A stretch of DNA of 64,000 bases from Eubacteriales bacterium (lineage in GTDB: Bacteria > Bacillota > Clostridia > Lachnospirales > Lachnospiraceae): contig JAUNGT010000003.1 of NCBI GenBank assembly GCA_030524455.1, positions 1 to 64,000 on the forward strand, in the 5' to 3' direction. The position numbers were made by a program, and so were the translations under genes. Below are positions 53,232 through 62,903 of this stretch, piece by piece. Positions within the stretch are counted from its first letter, which is position 1. Every line of letters begins with the position of its first letter. The notes beneath the pieces were generated by a model. The model did not search any database, was not told the DNA's origin, and saw only the letters and a program-made list of their open reading frames with translations.

Positions 53232-54059
53232 TTATAGTCCCTTTTCAAATAGGCTTATCTGCCTAAATTCCTGCTGTATGTCCTCGTCCACGTCGTCTAT
53301 ATCCATACATTCATTGAAAACACTTTGCAGGCTCTTTACCTTTTTCCATGTGTGCTGTATCTTCATTTCCGCCCTTACATACTCTGCCGCTATTTCTGGG
53401 TATCTCTTTATATTTTCTGCGGCGTGTCGCTCTGGCATGAACATACAAAACATACAGCTGCATCTACCCACATACTCATAGCACGGGTGCGGTTCTAGCT
53501 TAAGCTCTCTGCCCTGCTCAAACATTTTGCCTTTTTCGTAGTCTAAGCAAGGTCTGTACCAGTGACACGTAAAATCTGCTACACGCTTTGTCTTAAGTGT
53601 TGTGCTGTGGTATTCCAGCTCTGGCAGTTTTGCCCGCCCTGCGCTCTCGTCCCTGCGCTCCCCAGACAAAAACAAACACTTTGCGCCCAACTGTTGCCTA
53701 TGCTGTCGTATCCATTTATCAGTTACCGCCGTTTTCAGATAAGCGGTGCACCAGCGATTTTTCATATCTGGGAATTTAAGCCGCTCATTCAGCAGCAACC
53801 CTAAAAATCCTCTGGCATCTGATAAGAAAACGGGCTTAACTCCCATAAACGCCGCTACCTTGTAAAACCGTGATACGTTTTCTGGGTACTCACACCCAGT
53901 ATCACAATAAAGCAGATATATCTTTTCTTTTGGAAAATTCTTAATTGCCCAGTAAAGCGCCCCTGTGCTGTCTATTCCGTTTGAATAGCTTACAATTACG
54001 CTGGTATACTCTAAATCGCTTAACAGTCCCTCTGGTGGTATTATTTTTGTACGTGCCAT
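53232..54059 (-). CDS. PP-loop ATPase, PAPS reductase-like
   Basis: 275 aa. N-terminal PP-loop SYSNGIDSTGAL, LLYCDTGCEYPE, and a C-terminal cysteine group CSCMFCMF likely to bind a metal or Fe-S centre. Related to PAPS reductase and DndC-type enzymes that activate substrates with ATP. No dnd genes are nearby. Perhaps a nucleic-acid or tRNA modification enzyme. Confidence 0.85.
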   Translation of the reverse strand: MARTKIIPPEGLLSDLEYTSVIVSYSNGIDSTGALYWAIKNFPKEKIYLLYCDTGCEYPENVSRFYKVAAFMGVKPVFLSDARGFLGLLLNERLKFPDMKNRWCTAYLKTAVTDKWIRQHRQQLGAKCLFLSGERRDESAGRAKLPELEYHSTTLKTKRVADFTCHWYRPCLDYEKGKMFEQGRELKLEPHPCYEYVGRCSCMFCMFMPERHAAENIKRYPEIAAEYVRAEMKIQHTWKKVKSLQSVFNECMDIDDVDEDIQQEFRQISLFEKGL

Positions 54060-54091
54060 TATCCTTACCTCTCTTTCGTTTCTCTCTGAAT

Positions 54092-54283
54092 TTAAAGTGT
54101 TGTCTGTGCTACGTCGGCTGTATATGTCAGTTTGTCCGTACCACTACGCTTAAGCTCTCTGTAAATCGTATCTCTATGTGTTCCTACTGCTGCTGCAATC
54201 TCCGCTATGCTATCGCCAGTCTTAAGCATCTTTTCTATTATTTGCCTATCCTCATAGCGCAATCTCTTGTATTTTCTTGCCAC
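54092..54283 (-). CDS. Stand-alone IS30-type helix-turn-helix protein
   Basis: 63 aa. RYEDRQIIEKMLKTGDSIAE and GTHRDTIYRELKRSG align closely with the N-terminal DNA-binding domain of the transposase at 19676-20737, but no catalytic domain follows. It may compete for or regulate the same DNA sites. Located at the opposite end of the prophage. Confidence 0.8.
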   Translation of the reverse strand: MARKYKRLRYEDRQIIEKMLKTGDSIAEIAAAVGTHRDTIYRELKRSGTDKLTYTADVAQTTL

Positions 54284-54322
54284 CGTCCCCGCTCCTTTCC
54301 ATAAGGGAGGCTACCGTCGCCC

Positions 54323-54601
54323 TTATATATCAAAATTATTTGTCGCTATCGCTAGATTTCTTAATGCTGTGTTCTGTCCCTCTATCTGGTAGTATTCAGA
54401 TACCAAATTCATTGCCTTGTATATGTTCCCTGTTTTTGTCAGTTCCTCAACTAATTTTTCAATACTACACCAGCGTTTTCCGTCCCCTCTTTCTGCGCAT
54501 AACTCCTGCAATTCATGGAATATTTTTGTTTTTCTGGTGTCCAGCTTTGAAATTTCTTTATTCCATTCGGTGTACTTCTCTTTTAACTGCTTTTTTGTCA
54601 T
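54323..54601 (-). CDS. First early protein, unknown
   Basis: 92 aa from the ATG at 54601 (MTKKQLKEKYTEWNKEISKL), preceded by AGAGAGG. Helical, charged. It is the first gene at the right end of the prophage. No family recognised. Confidence 0.6.
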   Translation of the reverse strand: MTKKQLKEKYTEWNKEISKLDTRKTKIFHELQELCAERGDGKRWCSIEKLVEELTKTGNIYKAMNLVSEYYQIEGQNTALRNLAIATNNFDI

Positions 54602-54627
54602 AGTGTTATTACCTCTCTTTCGTTGAT

Positions 54628-54666
54628 AAAAAAATAAGCGTGTCAGAGTTTTTACACTCTGCACGC
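54628..54666 (-). terminator. Leader terminator before the first early gene
   Basis: GCGTG-CAGAGT stem pairing with ACTCTG-a-CACGC (one bulge), then a T-rich run on the minus strand. It lies 27 bp before the first early start, so early expression may require antitermination. Confidence 0.75.
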
Positions 54667-54691
54667 TCTCCTTTTTTCTCTGCTATTTCAA

Positions 54692-54736
54692 TAAAAAAAG
54701 AAATTCGGCAGAGGTTTAAAACCTCTTGTCGAATTT
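54692..54736 (-). terminator. Terminator at the right prophage end
   Basis: A 17-bp near-perfect stem (54701-54717 and 54719-54736) followed by TTTCTTTTTTTAT on the minus strand. It ends tRNA-Gly transcripts that now run into the prophage and replaces the terminator displaced to the left end. Confidence 0.85.
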
Positions 54737-54750
54737 CATTCTAAAACTTA

Positions 54751-54760
54751 TCCTTTTTTA

Positions 54761-54767
<7 letters not shown>
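54751..54767 (-). repeat. attR, 17-bp direct repeat
   Basis: Identical to 19436-19452. Seven bases belong to the 3' end of tRNA-Gly, so integration rebuilt the tRNA gene. Confidence 0.9.
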
Positions 54768-54831
<64 letters not shown>

Positions 54832-54921
54832 GTTACTTGAATGAGTATAGCACAATGTAATTCATTTGAAAAGACCTAAATTTATTTTTTTAGAGAAAGT
54901 TCCACCAAAGTTCCGTCCCGG

Positions 54922-55974
54922 TCATCTCACCACCCCGTGCGCCATCAAAAACTCCTTCCACACCTGGTAGTATTTGGCCTTCAAATGGATCTGGTCAAAG
55001 GTCCAGTCCGCGTGCAGGTTCCCGTTCTCGTCGCAGACAGCCTCGTTGACATCGATGTAGAAGATATCCCGGTTGTTCGCCAGCGTCTGGATCTCCACGT
55101 TGCGGATGTTGATGTTTGTATTGTTGAAAATCGGATCGGAGGCGTTTTTGTCTCCGGCCACCCGCATGATCCCCTGCACGAAGATAATGGCGTCGGGCTG
55201 CAGCCGCCGGATTTCCAGCACGGCCTTTGCGTAAGACTCAAAAAAGGATTCCGCCGTCCCGGTGCCCATCTCGTTGATGCCGATCATCAGGTACACCTTG
55301 CCAAACTGATGCCGGGTCAGGGCCTCCTCCAGCGTAAGCTTTTCGTCCCCTTCTTTAATAAAGGGTTTTCCTTTTTCAAACAGATCGTACACCGTCAAAG
55401 AGGTCTTACAGTAAAAGGTCGCGCGGTTTTCCAGACCGCCGTATTCAAACAGTCCCTGGGTTCGGGAATCGCCGATAAACACCGCATCGTCAAAATAGTC
55501 CTCCCCCACCTGGGTAAATCCGTAGGTCTGTCCCTCCCCGTTTTCCGGCTCTGCGCTTCCGGGAGTCTGGCCGTCTCCTGCTTCGTTCCCGGAAATACTT
55601 TCCGTTTCGTTTCCGGAAACGCTGCCGGGCATATCGTTTTCCGAGACGCCTCCGGAGACGCTGCCCGCCTCGTTCCCGGAAACGGCTCCGCTCTCCGGAC
55701 TGTCAGCCGCGCCGCTCTCCGATACGCTTTCGGACGGCTGCTCCTGCGGCACAGGAGTCTCCTCCTTGTCTCCCGGCTCCTGCAAAGCCTCCTCCCGGCT
55801 CCAGGGATAAATGTGATCCTTTGCCGCCATAAAGACGGAGGCCACGGCCGGCGCCGTGCCGGCGCCGTGATAATCTGCGTAGATCCCGTTATAGTTGGCC
55901 AGCGCAATCCCTTCCATCACAATCCCGCTGACCAGCAAAAGCGCCAGCAGCGGGCATTTTTTCCATCGCTTCAT
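54922..55974 (-). CDS. Membrane-anchored SGNH/GDSL-type hydrolase
   Basis: 350 aa. An N-terminal transmembrane segment (LLALLLVSGIVMEGIALANY) is followed by a low-complexity linker with repeated (V/I)SGNE units (about 95-140). An SGNH domain (about 165-345) has FIGDSRTQGL (Ser block), GINEMGTGTAE and a C-terminal DQIHLKAKYY (His). It probably works outside the cell with the MBOAT protein encoded 18 bp upstream to acylate a wall polymer or glycan. Confidence 0.82.
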   Translation of the reverse strand: MKRWKKCPLLALLLVSGIVMEGIALANYNGIYADYHGAGTAPAVASVFMAAKDHIYPWSREEALQEPGDKEETPVPQEQPSESVSESGAADSPESGAVSGNEAGSVSGGVSENDMPGSVSGNETESISGNEAGDGQTPGSAEPENGEGQTYGFTQVGEDYFDDAVFIGDSRTQGLFEYGGLENRATFYCKTSLTVYDLFEKGKPFIKEGDEKLTLEEALTRHQFGKVYLMIGINEMGTGTAESFFESYAKAVLEIRRLQPDAIIFVQGIMRVAGDKNASDPIFNNTNINIRNVEIQTLANNRDIFYIDVNEAVCDENGNLHADWTFDQIHLKAKYYQVWKEFLMAHGVVR

Positions 55975-55991
55975 CGATCAGCCCTTCTTTA

Positions 55992-57413
55992 TCAAAAGTT
56001 TGCGTACATAAACGGATTGTTCGCCGCGTTGGCCATCCGATACACGCAAAACCAGAATATCGCAAACAGCGCCAGGATCACCAGCGTATTACGGCGATGC
56101 TTTTCACACCAGCGGTACACCTGAGGGATACAGAAAAAGACAGAGGCTGCAAGCACCGGCCAGAAAACCGAAAGCTCCTTTCCAAAATCACCCGGATTCA
56201 CCGCGGCCCCCACTCCGAAAAACGGGAACAGCCGTGCAAAATAAATCCCCGCCTCCCTAAGAGACGGCGCCGCAAACAGCACCCAGGTCAGCGGAATCAC
56301 AAAAAGCACATACAGGTGCGAGAGAACCGGATGCCTCTTCAAATGCGGTCCCAGCCAGAATTTTTCCAGGATCACCAAAAGTCCCAGAACCAGCCCCCAC
56401 ACCACAAAATGCAGTCCGCCTCCATGCCAGAAACCGGTGACGGCCCACACCGCCAACAGGTTAAAGGCCGTCCGCCAGCCGCCCCGGCGGTTGCCGCCCA
56501 GCGGGATATAAATGTAATCCCGAAACCAGCTTCCCAGAGTGATGTGCCATCTTCTGTAAAACTCGCTGACCGACCGGGCGGAATAGGGCTGATCGAAGTT
56601 TCGGATCTTCGGAAAACCGATCATCACCCCGGTCCCCACCGCCATCAGGGAATACCCCGCAAAATCAAAATACAGCTCCATCGAATAGGAGAATGCGCCA
56701 AGCCAGGCGAGCGGCGTGGAAATGCTCTCAAAGCCCACGGTCTGAATATCGTTCCACAAAATCCCCAGGCGATCCGCCAAAAGCACCTTCATTCCCAGTC
56801 CGGCCACCAACAGCTTTATGCCGTCCTCCACCCGGGTGAGCTTTCCCTCTCCATCCAGCAGCCCCTCCAGCGCATCGTTGTAGCGCATAATCGGGCCGGA
56901 TACAATCTGCGGAAAGCAGCAGATATAAACGCCAAGCCGCACAAAGGAGTGCTCCGCCTCCGTCTCCCCCCGGTAAACATCCGCCAGATAGGAGATGCTT
57001 TTGAAGGTGTAAAAGCTGATGCCCAGCGGCAGGAGCATATTTGTGTCCATGGCTCCCGACAGCTTAAAATAGATCAGAAGCGCGGCATTACAGACAACTC
57101 CCAGAAACAGCCATTTTTTCCGGCGGCGCTGCTGTCTCCTCATCGCGCCGGGGCCGATTGCCTCCCGGCCTTCCTCCAGGCTGCGCCCGAACAGATAATT
57201 GACGCCGCACATACCCAGCAGCAGAAAAACGTATTTGGGCTCGCCCAGGCCGTAAAGAATCAGGCTGAAGGCGAACAGGACAAAATTCCGGTATTTCACG
57301 GGCGTCACAAAAAAAATCAGCAAAAAAAGAGGCAGATACCGAAACAGAAATTCCAGGCTGCTGAAAACAAGCGTGTTTAAAGTTCCCAAATTTCCAATTC
57401 CGATTGCTGCCAT
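55992..57413 (-). CDS. MBOAT-family O-acyltransferase (AlgI/DltB type)
   Basis: 473 aa, about 10-12 membrane segments. Diagnostic are the re-entrant PLGGNRRGG, the catalytic His in TGFWHGGGLHFVVWG, and SEFYRRWHITLGSWFRDYIY. Moves acyl (often acetyl) groups across the membrane to a partner SGNH protein. Follows ackA by 38 bp; whether acetyl-phosphate metabolism is functionally linked is speculative. Confidence 0.92.
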   Translation of the reverse strand: MAAIGIGNLGTLNTLVFSSLEFLFRYLPLFLLIFFVTPVKYRNFVLFAFSLILYGLGEPKYVFLLLGMCGVNYLFGRSLEEGREAIGPGAMRRQQRRRKKWLFLGVVCNAALLIYFKLSGAMDTNMLLPLGISFYTFKSISYLADVYRGETEAEHSFVRLGVYICCFPQIVSGPIMRYNDALEGLLDGEGKLTRVEDGIKLLVAGLGMKVLLADRLGILWNDIQTVGFESISTPLAWLGAFSYSMELYFDFAGYSLMAVGTGVMIGFPKIRNFDQPYSARSVSEFYRRWHITLGSWFRDYIYIPLGGNRRGGWRTAFNLLAVWAVTGFWHGGGLHFVVWGLVLGLLVILEKFWLGPHLKRHPVLSHLYVLFVIPLTWVLFAAPSLREAGIYFARLFPFFGVGAAVNPGDFGKELSVFWPVLAASVFFCIPQVYRWCEKHRRNTLVILALFAIFWFCVYRMANAANNPFMYANF

Positions 57414-57451
57414 CTTTTATCCCGTCCTTTATTTCACGGCCGGTCTCCCGC

Positions 57452-58654
57452 TCATCCCTGCACCAGCTCCCTGGTGTGTCTTGCGATCTCCAGCTCTTCG
57501 TTCGTCGGAATCACAAGCACTCTGGTTTTGGAGGCGGGTGTCGTCACATCCCTTTCCTTCCCTCTGACACGGTTTTGCTCACGGTCAAGCTCTACGCCAA
57601 GATAACCCAGATACTCGCACACAAGCTCCCGGATCACCGGGCTGTTCTCCCCGATGCCTGCCGTAAAGCAGACAGCGTCCACTCCGTTTAGCTCCGCTGC
57701 ATAAGCGCCGATGTATTTGGCGACGCGCAGCACAAAGGCGCGGATCGCCCTCGTCGCAGCCGGATTGTCCCCTGCCAGATAAGCGTCCTCCAGATCCCTG
57801 AAATCGGACGAAAAGCCGTCCGACAGTCCCAAAACGCCGGATTCCTTATTCAATATTCTAACTACCTCATGGATATTCTTACCGTCCTTGCCGGCAATCA
57901 TCTCCATCACACCGGGATCCACGTCGCCGCTCCTGGTGCCCATAATCAGACCCTCCAGCGGCGTAAGCCCCATGGAGGTATCCACACATTTTCCGTTTTT
58001 TATTGCGGAGACGGAAGCTCCGTTGCCCAAATGGCACACGATCAACTTCAGCTCCCCGCCGGGCCTGCCCAAAAGGGCCGCCGCACGTCTGGACACATAC
58101 TCGTGGCTGGTTCCGTGAAAGCCGTATCTTCTGATCCCATACTGTTTATAATAGCGATAGGGAACCGCGTACAGGTACGCATCCTCCTCCATCGTCTGGT
58201 GAAACGCCGTGTCGAATACCGCCACCTGCGGTACGCCCGGCATCAAAAGCTCACAGTCCTCAATCCCCTGCAGGTTTGCAGGGTTGTGAAGCGGCGCCAG
58301 CACCGTACATTCCATGATCGCCTCTTTGACCTTCCGGTCAATCAGCGTCGCCTTTGAAAAATGCTCCCCGCCATGCACAACGCGGTGTCCCACCGCGCCG
58401 ATCTCCGAAAGCTCCTTCACCGCGCCGGTCTCCGGATCGGTCAGGGTTTTCAGCATCAGCCGGACGGCATCCTTGTGGTTGGCCATCGGAGCCTCCCACC
58501 TGCGCTTCTCATGTCCCGCCAGCGTATAACTGATCTGGCTGCCAGCAATACCAATTCTCTCACATAATCCTTTGGCTGTCAATTCTTCGGTTTCCGCATC
58601 AATCAATTGGAATTTCAACGAGGAACTGCCGCAATTAACGACTAAAATTTTCAT
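57452..58654 (-). CDS. ackA: Acetate kinase
   Basis: About 400 aa. KILVVNCGSSSLKFQL start, GHRVVHGGEHF and AVFDTAFHQTM are signatures. Converts acetyl-phosphate and ADP to acetate and ATP. The start at 58654 is chosen because GGGGGT lies upstream and family proteins begin here; an upstream ATG exists at 58675. Confidence 0.96.
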   Translation of the reverse strand: MKILVVNCGSSSLKFQLIDAETEELTAKGLCERIGIAGSQISYTLAGHEKRRWEAPMANHKDAVRLMLKTLTDPETGAVKELSEIGAVGHRVVHGGEHFSKATLIDRKVKEAIMECTVLAPLHNPANLQGIEDCELLMPGVPQVAVFDTAFHQTMEEDAYLYAVPYRYYKQYGIRRYGFHGTSHEYVSRRAAALLGRPGGELKLIVCHLGNGASVSAIKNGKCVDTSMGLTPLEGLIMGTRSGDVDPGVMEMIAGKDGKNIHEVVRILNKESGVLGLSDGFSSDFRDLEDAYLAGDNPAATRAIRAFVLRVAKYIGAYAAELNGVDAVCFTAGIGENSPVIRELVCEYLGYLGVELDREQNRVRGKERDVTTPASKTRVLVIPTNEELEIARHTRELVQG

Positions 58655-58695
58655 TTTTGGATACCCCCATTTCAATTTTTACAGTCCACTTTATC

Positions 58696-58724
58696 ATAAT
58701 AACAAAAACCTTCCGGATTGACAA
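58696..58724 (-). promoter_or_regulatory. ackA promoter
   Basis: TTGTCA (58719-58724), 17-bp spacer and TATTAT (58696-58701) on the minus strand. The -35 is in the loop of the pta terminator. Confidence 0.65.
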
Positions 58725-58742
58725 CGAAAATCCGGAAGGTTT
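58707..58742 (-). terminator. pta terminator
   Basis: AACCTTCCGGAT-type stem (58707-58718 and 58731-58742) followed by a TTTT-containing run on the minus strand, 67 bp past the pta stop. Confidence 0.85.
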
Positions 58743-58808
58743 GTACAAAAATATTTTATTCAGGACAACACGATTGCTTTAAAAAAATTTATAATCCCTG
58801 AAGCATCC

Positions 58809-59810
58809 TTACATCAGCTGTGCCTGCACGGCGGTCAGCGCCACCACGCCTACGATATCCTCCCAGGAGCAGCCTCTGGACAGATCGTTGACAGGCTTTG
58901 CGATTCCCTGCAGCATGGGACCGTAGGCCTCCGCCTTCGCCAGGCGCTGCACCAGCTTGTAGCCGATATTGCCGCAGTCCAGGTTGGGGAAGATCAGCAC
59001 GTTTGCCTTGCCTGCCACCTCGCTGCCGGGCGCCTTCGACTTCGCAACGGAGGGCACGATCGCCGCATCGGTCTGCAGCTCGCCGTCCAGCGTCAGGCTC
59101 GGATATTTCTCATGGGCGATCTTAACCGCGTTCACTACCTTGTCCACCAGCGGATGATGCGCGCTGCCCTTCGTGGAATGGGACAGCATCGCGATAATCG
59201 GCTTTGCTCCCACCAGGTTCTTGAAGCTCTTGGCGCTGGTGTCCGCAATCGCCGCCAGCTCCTCGGAGGTGGGATCCTGATTCAGGCCGCAGTCCGCAAA
59301 CAGGAAGGTACCGTGCTCCCCATACTCACAGTTGGGTACATCCAGAATGAAGAAGCCGGATACCAGCTCCACGCCGGGCGCGGTCTTTAAAATCTGCAGG
59401 GCCGGGCGCAGCGTGTCCGCCGTCGCGTGGCAGGCTCCCGCCACCATACCGTCCGCGTCGTTATTTTTTACCATCACAACGCCGAAGGTCAGATTGTCGG
59501 AGAGCAGGATCTCGCGCGCCTTCTCCTCCGTCATTCCCTTGTGCTTTCTGGTCTCGTAGAGCAGATTCACATAAGTATCGAACTTGTCGCAGTTGTGCGG
59601 ATCAACGACCTTCACGCCGCTCAGATCCACCTCCAGCCAGCCTGCGCCATCCATGATCTTCTCCTCGTTGCCGACCATGATAATGTTGGCAATCCCTTCC
59701 TCTATAATATGGGCGGCCGCGATCAGCGTTCTCTTATCGTTGGTCTCGGGCAGCACGATCGTCTTTTTATCGGCTCTCGCCTTCGCCTTGATCTGGTCAA
59801 TGTAAGACAT
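58809..59810 (-). CDS. pta: Phosphate acetyltransferase
   Basis: About 333 aa, the short clostridial form without the regulatory N-terminal domain. ADKKTIVLPETNDKRTL, LNQDPTSEELAAIADTSAKS and LDCGNIGYKLVQRLA are family motifs. Makes acetyl-phosphate from acetyl-CoA; with AckA it yields ATP and acetate. The start at 59810 is chosen over 59939 for its Shine-Dalgarno and conserved N-terminus. Confidence 0.95.
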   Translation of the reverse strand: MSYIDQIKAKARADKKTIVLPETNDKRTLIAAAHIIEEGIANIIMVGNEEKIMDGAGWLEVDLSGVKVVDPHNCDKFDTYVNLLYETRKHKGMTEEKAREILLSDNLTFGVVMVKNNDADGMVAGACHATADTLRPALQILKTAPGVELVSGFFILDVPNCEYGEHGTFLFADCGLNQDPTSEELAAIADTSAKSFKNLVGAKPIIAMLSHSTKGSAHHPLVDKVVNAVKIAHEKYPSLTLDGELQTDAAIVPSVAKSKAPGSEVAGKANVLIFPNLDCGNIGYKLVQRLAKAEAYGPMLQGIAKPVNDLSRGCSWEDIVGVVALTAVQAQLM

Positions 59811-59853
59811 ACCCCTGTGTTCTCCTTTCGTTTTCCTCTCGTTATGTACCCTT

Positions 59854-59881
59854 ATTATACCAGTTTGGACGAAGGGTTCAA
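59854..59881 (-). promoter_or_regulatory. pta promoter
   Basis: TTGAAC (59876-59881), 16-bp spacer and consensus TATAAT (59854-59859) on the minus strand, about 45 bp upstream of the pta start. Confidence 0.75.
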
Positions 59882-59965
59882 GGAGGTTTTTCGGAAAATC
59901 TTGTACAAAATACGGCACATTGTCGCGCGGTCTGAACAAAACGGAGGGAATTTGACAAGCCGGCG

Positions 59966-60003
59966 AAAAAAGCCCCGGAACAGTGTATACCGTTCCGGGG
60001 CTT
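59966..60003 (-). terminator. groEL terminator
   Basis: Perfect 12-bp stem AAGCCCCGGAAC / GTTCCGGGGCTT with a 10-nt loop and T-run, 54 bp after the groEL stop. Confidence 0.92.
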
Positions 60004-60057
60004 TCCGGGATTTTGTATTAAATTCTGTACAAAGCCTTGGAAGGGATCCGGCCGTTA

Positions 60058-61698
<1,641 letters not shown>

Positions 61699-61707
61699 TT
61701 AAAAAAT

Positions 61708-61995
61708 TTAAGCTTCAATAATTGCCAGAATATCGGACTGCTTCACAACGATGTACTCTTCCTCGTCCAGCTTCACATCCGTGCCTGCGTACTTGGAATA
61801 GATGACCTGGTCGCCGGCCTTAACCTCCATCTTCACTTCCTTGCCGTCCACCACGCCGCCGGGGCCTACCGCAACCACCTCAGCCTGCTGGGGCTTTTCC
61901 TTGTTCTGACCGGGCAGGACGATTCCGGACTTGGTCGTCTCTTCCGCAACCAGCTGCTTTAATACAACTCTGTCACCTAACGGTACTAACTTCAT
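61708..61995 (-). CDS. groES: Co-chaperonin GroES
   Basis: 95 aa starting MKLVPLGDRVVLKQL at 61995, preceded by AGGAGGCAG. Mobile loop EETTKSGIVLPG present. An upstream in-frame ATG (62052) lies within the leader by the CIRCE and is rejected. Confidence 0.97.
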   Translation of the reverse strand: MKLVPLGDRVVLKQLVAEETTKSGIVLPGQNKEKPQQAEVVAVGPGGVVDGKEVKMEVKAGDQVIYSKYAGTDVKLDEEEYIVVKQSDILAIIEA

Positions 61996-62041
61996 GATAA
62001 CTGCCTCCTTATATCGATATTCATCTCTTTCGTGTGTTTTG

Positions 62042-62068
62042 TTAGCACTCATATACGTCGAGTGCTAA
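62042..62068 (-). promoter_or_regulatory. CIRCE operator of groES-groEL
   Basis: TTAGCACTC, 9-bp spacer, GAGTGCTAA: a perfect HrcA site, placed right after the predicted transcription start and 47 bp before the groES ATG, the classical arrangement. Confidence 0.97.
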
Positions 62069-62079
62069 ACACTATATGT

Positions 62080-62108
62080 ATATTATGTTTCTCCCCGGAA
62101 AGTTGCAA
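62080..62108 (-). promoter_or_regulatory. groESL promoter
   Basis: TTGCAA (62103-62108), 17-bp spacer and TAATAT (62080-62085) on the minus strand. The start site would fall just before the CIRCE. Confidence 0.75.
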
Positions 62109-62233
62109 CATTGCTGACGGATATATTTTACTTTATTTCTCGTGTTATCTCACTTTTTCTCTTTTTATCTTTCGTTTTCTTATCATGTGCGGTAATCTGT
62201 AATTTCATACTTTTTTTAGATTTGAGCACAAAA

Positions 62234-62259
62234 AACCGGAGGGAAAAGCTTCCCTCCGG
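62234..62259 (-). terminator. efp terminator
   Basis: CCGGAGGGAA / TTCCCTCCGG stem with a 4-nt loop followed by TTTTTTG on the minus strand, 20 bp after the efp stop. Confidence 0.93.
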
Positions 62260-62278
62260 AATTGTGTCAATCCGTCGA

Positions 62279-62836
62279 TCAAACCCTGGACAGATACTCG
62301 CCGGTCCTGGTGTCAATCTTGATCACGTCGCCCTCGTTGACGAACAAAGGCACATAAACCTGCGCGCCGGTCTCCACCGTAGCGGGCTTGTTCGCGCCGG
62401 TAGCGGTATCTCCCTTGAAGCCGGGCTCCGTCTCGGTGATCGCCAGCTCCACGAACAGGGGCGGCTCCACAGCGAATACGTTGCCATTGTGGGAACAAAT
62501 CTTGCAGGTCTCATTCTCCTTCACAAACTTGAGTGCGTCACCGATCGCATCCTTATTGAGCGCGATCTGGTCGTAGGTCTCCGTATCCATAAAGGTGTAC
62601 AGGTCGCCGTCGTTGAACAGGTACTGCATATCTCTTCTCTCGATGCGGGCGGTGGGACATTTCTCCGTGGGACGGAAGGTCTTCTCCACTACGCCGCCGC
62701 TCTTGATATTCTTCAGCTTGGTCCTTACAAAGGCCGCGCCCTTGCCGGGCTTTACATGCTGGAACTCAATAATCTGGTAAATATTGCCTTCAAATTCAAT
62801 GGTAACGCCATTTCTGAAATCACCTGCAGAAATCAT
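62279..62836 (-). CDS. efp: Translation elongation factor P
   Basis: 185 aa, three beta barrels. [20 protein letters not shown] and [19 protein letters not shown] (loop with the modifiable Lys) and the C-terminal [15 protein letters not shown] are diagnostic. Relieves ribosome stalling at polyproline. No modification genes lie nearby. Confidence 0.97.
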   Translation of the reverse strand: MISAGDFRNGVTIEFEGNIYQIIEFQHVKPGKGAAFVRTKLKNIKSGGVVEKTFRPTEKCPTARIERRDMQYLFNDGDLYTFMDTETYDQIALNKDAIGDALKFVKENETCKICSHNGNVFAVEPPLFVELAITETEPGFKGDTATGANKPATVETGAQVYVPLFVNEGDVIKIDTRTGEYLSRV

Positions 62837-62903
62837 AAAACTTCCTCCTAAAAATTGTCACGGTTTCGATTCTCTACAAGTGTATCCTAAAAATCCGCTT
62901 TTT

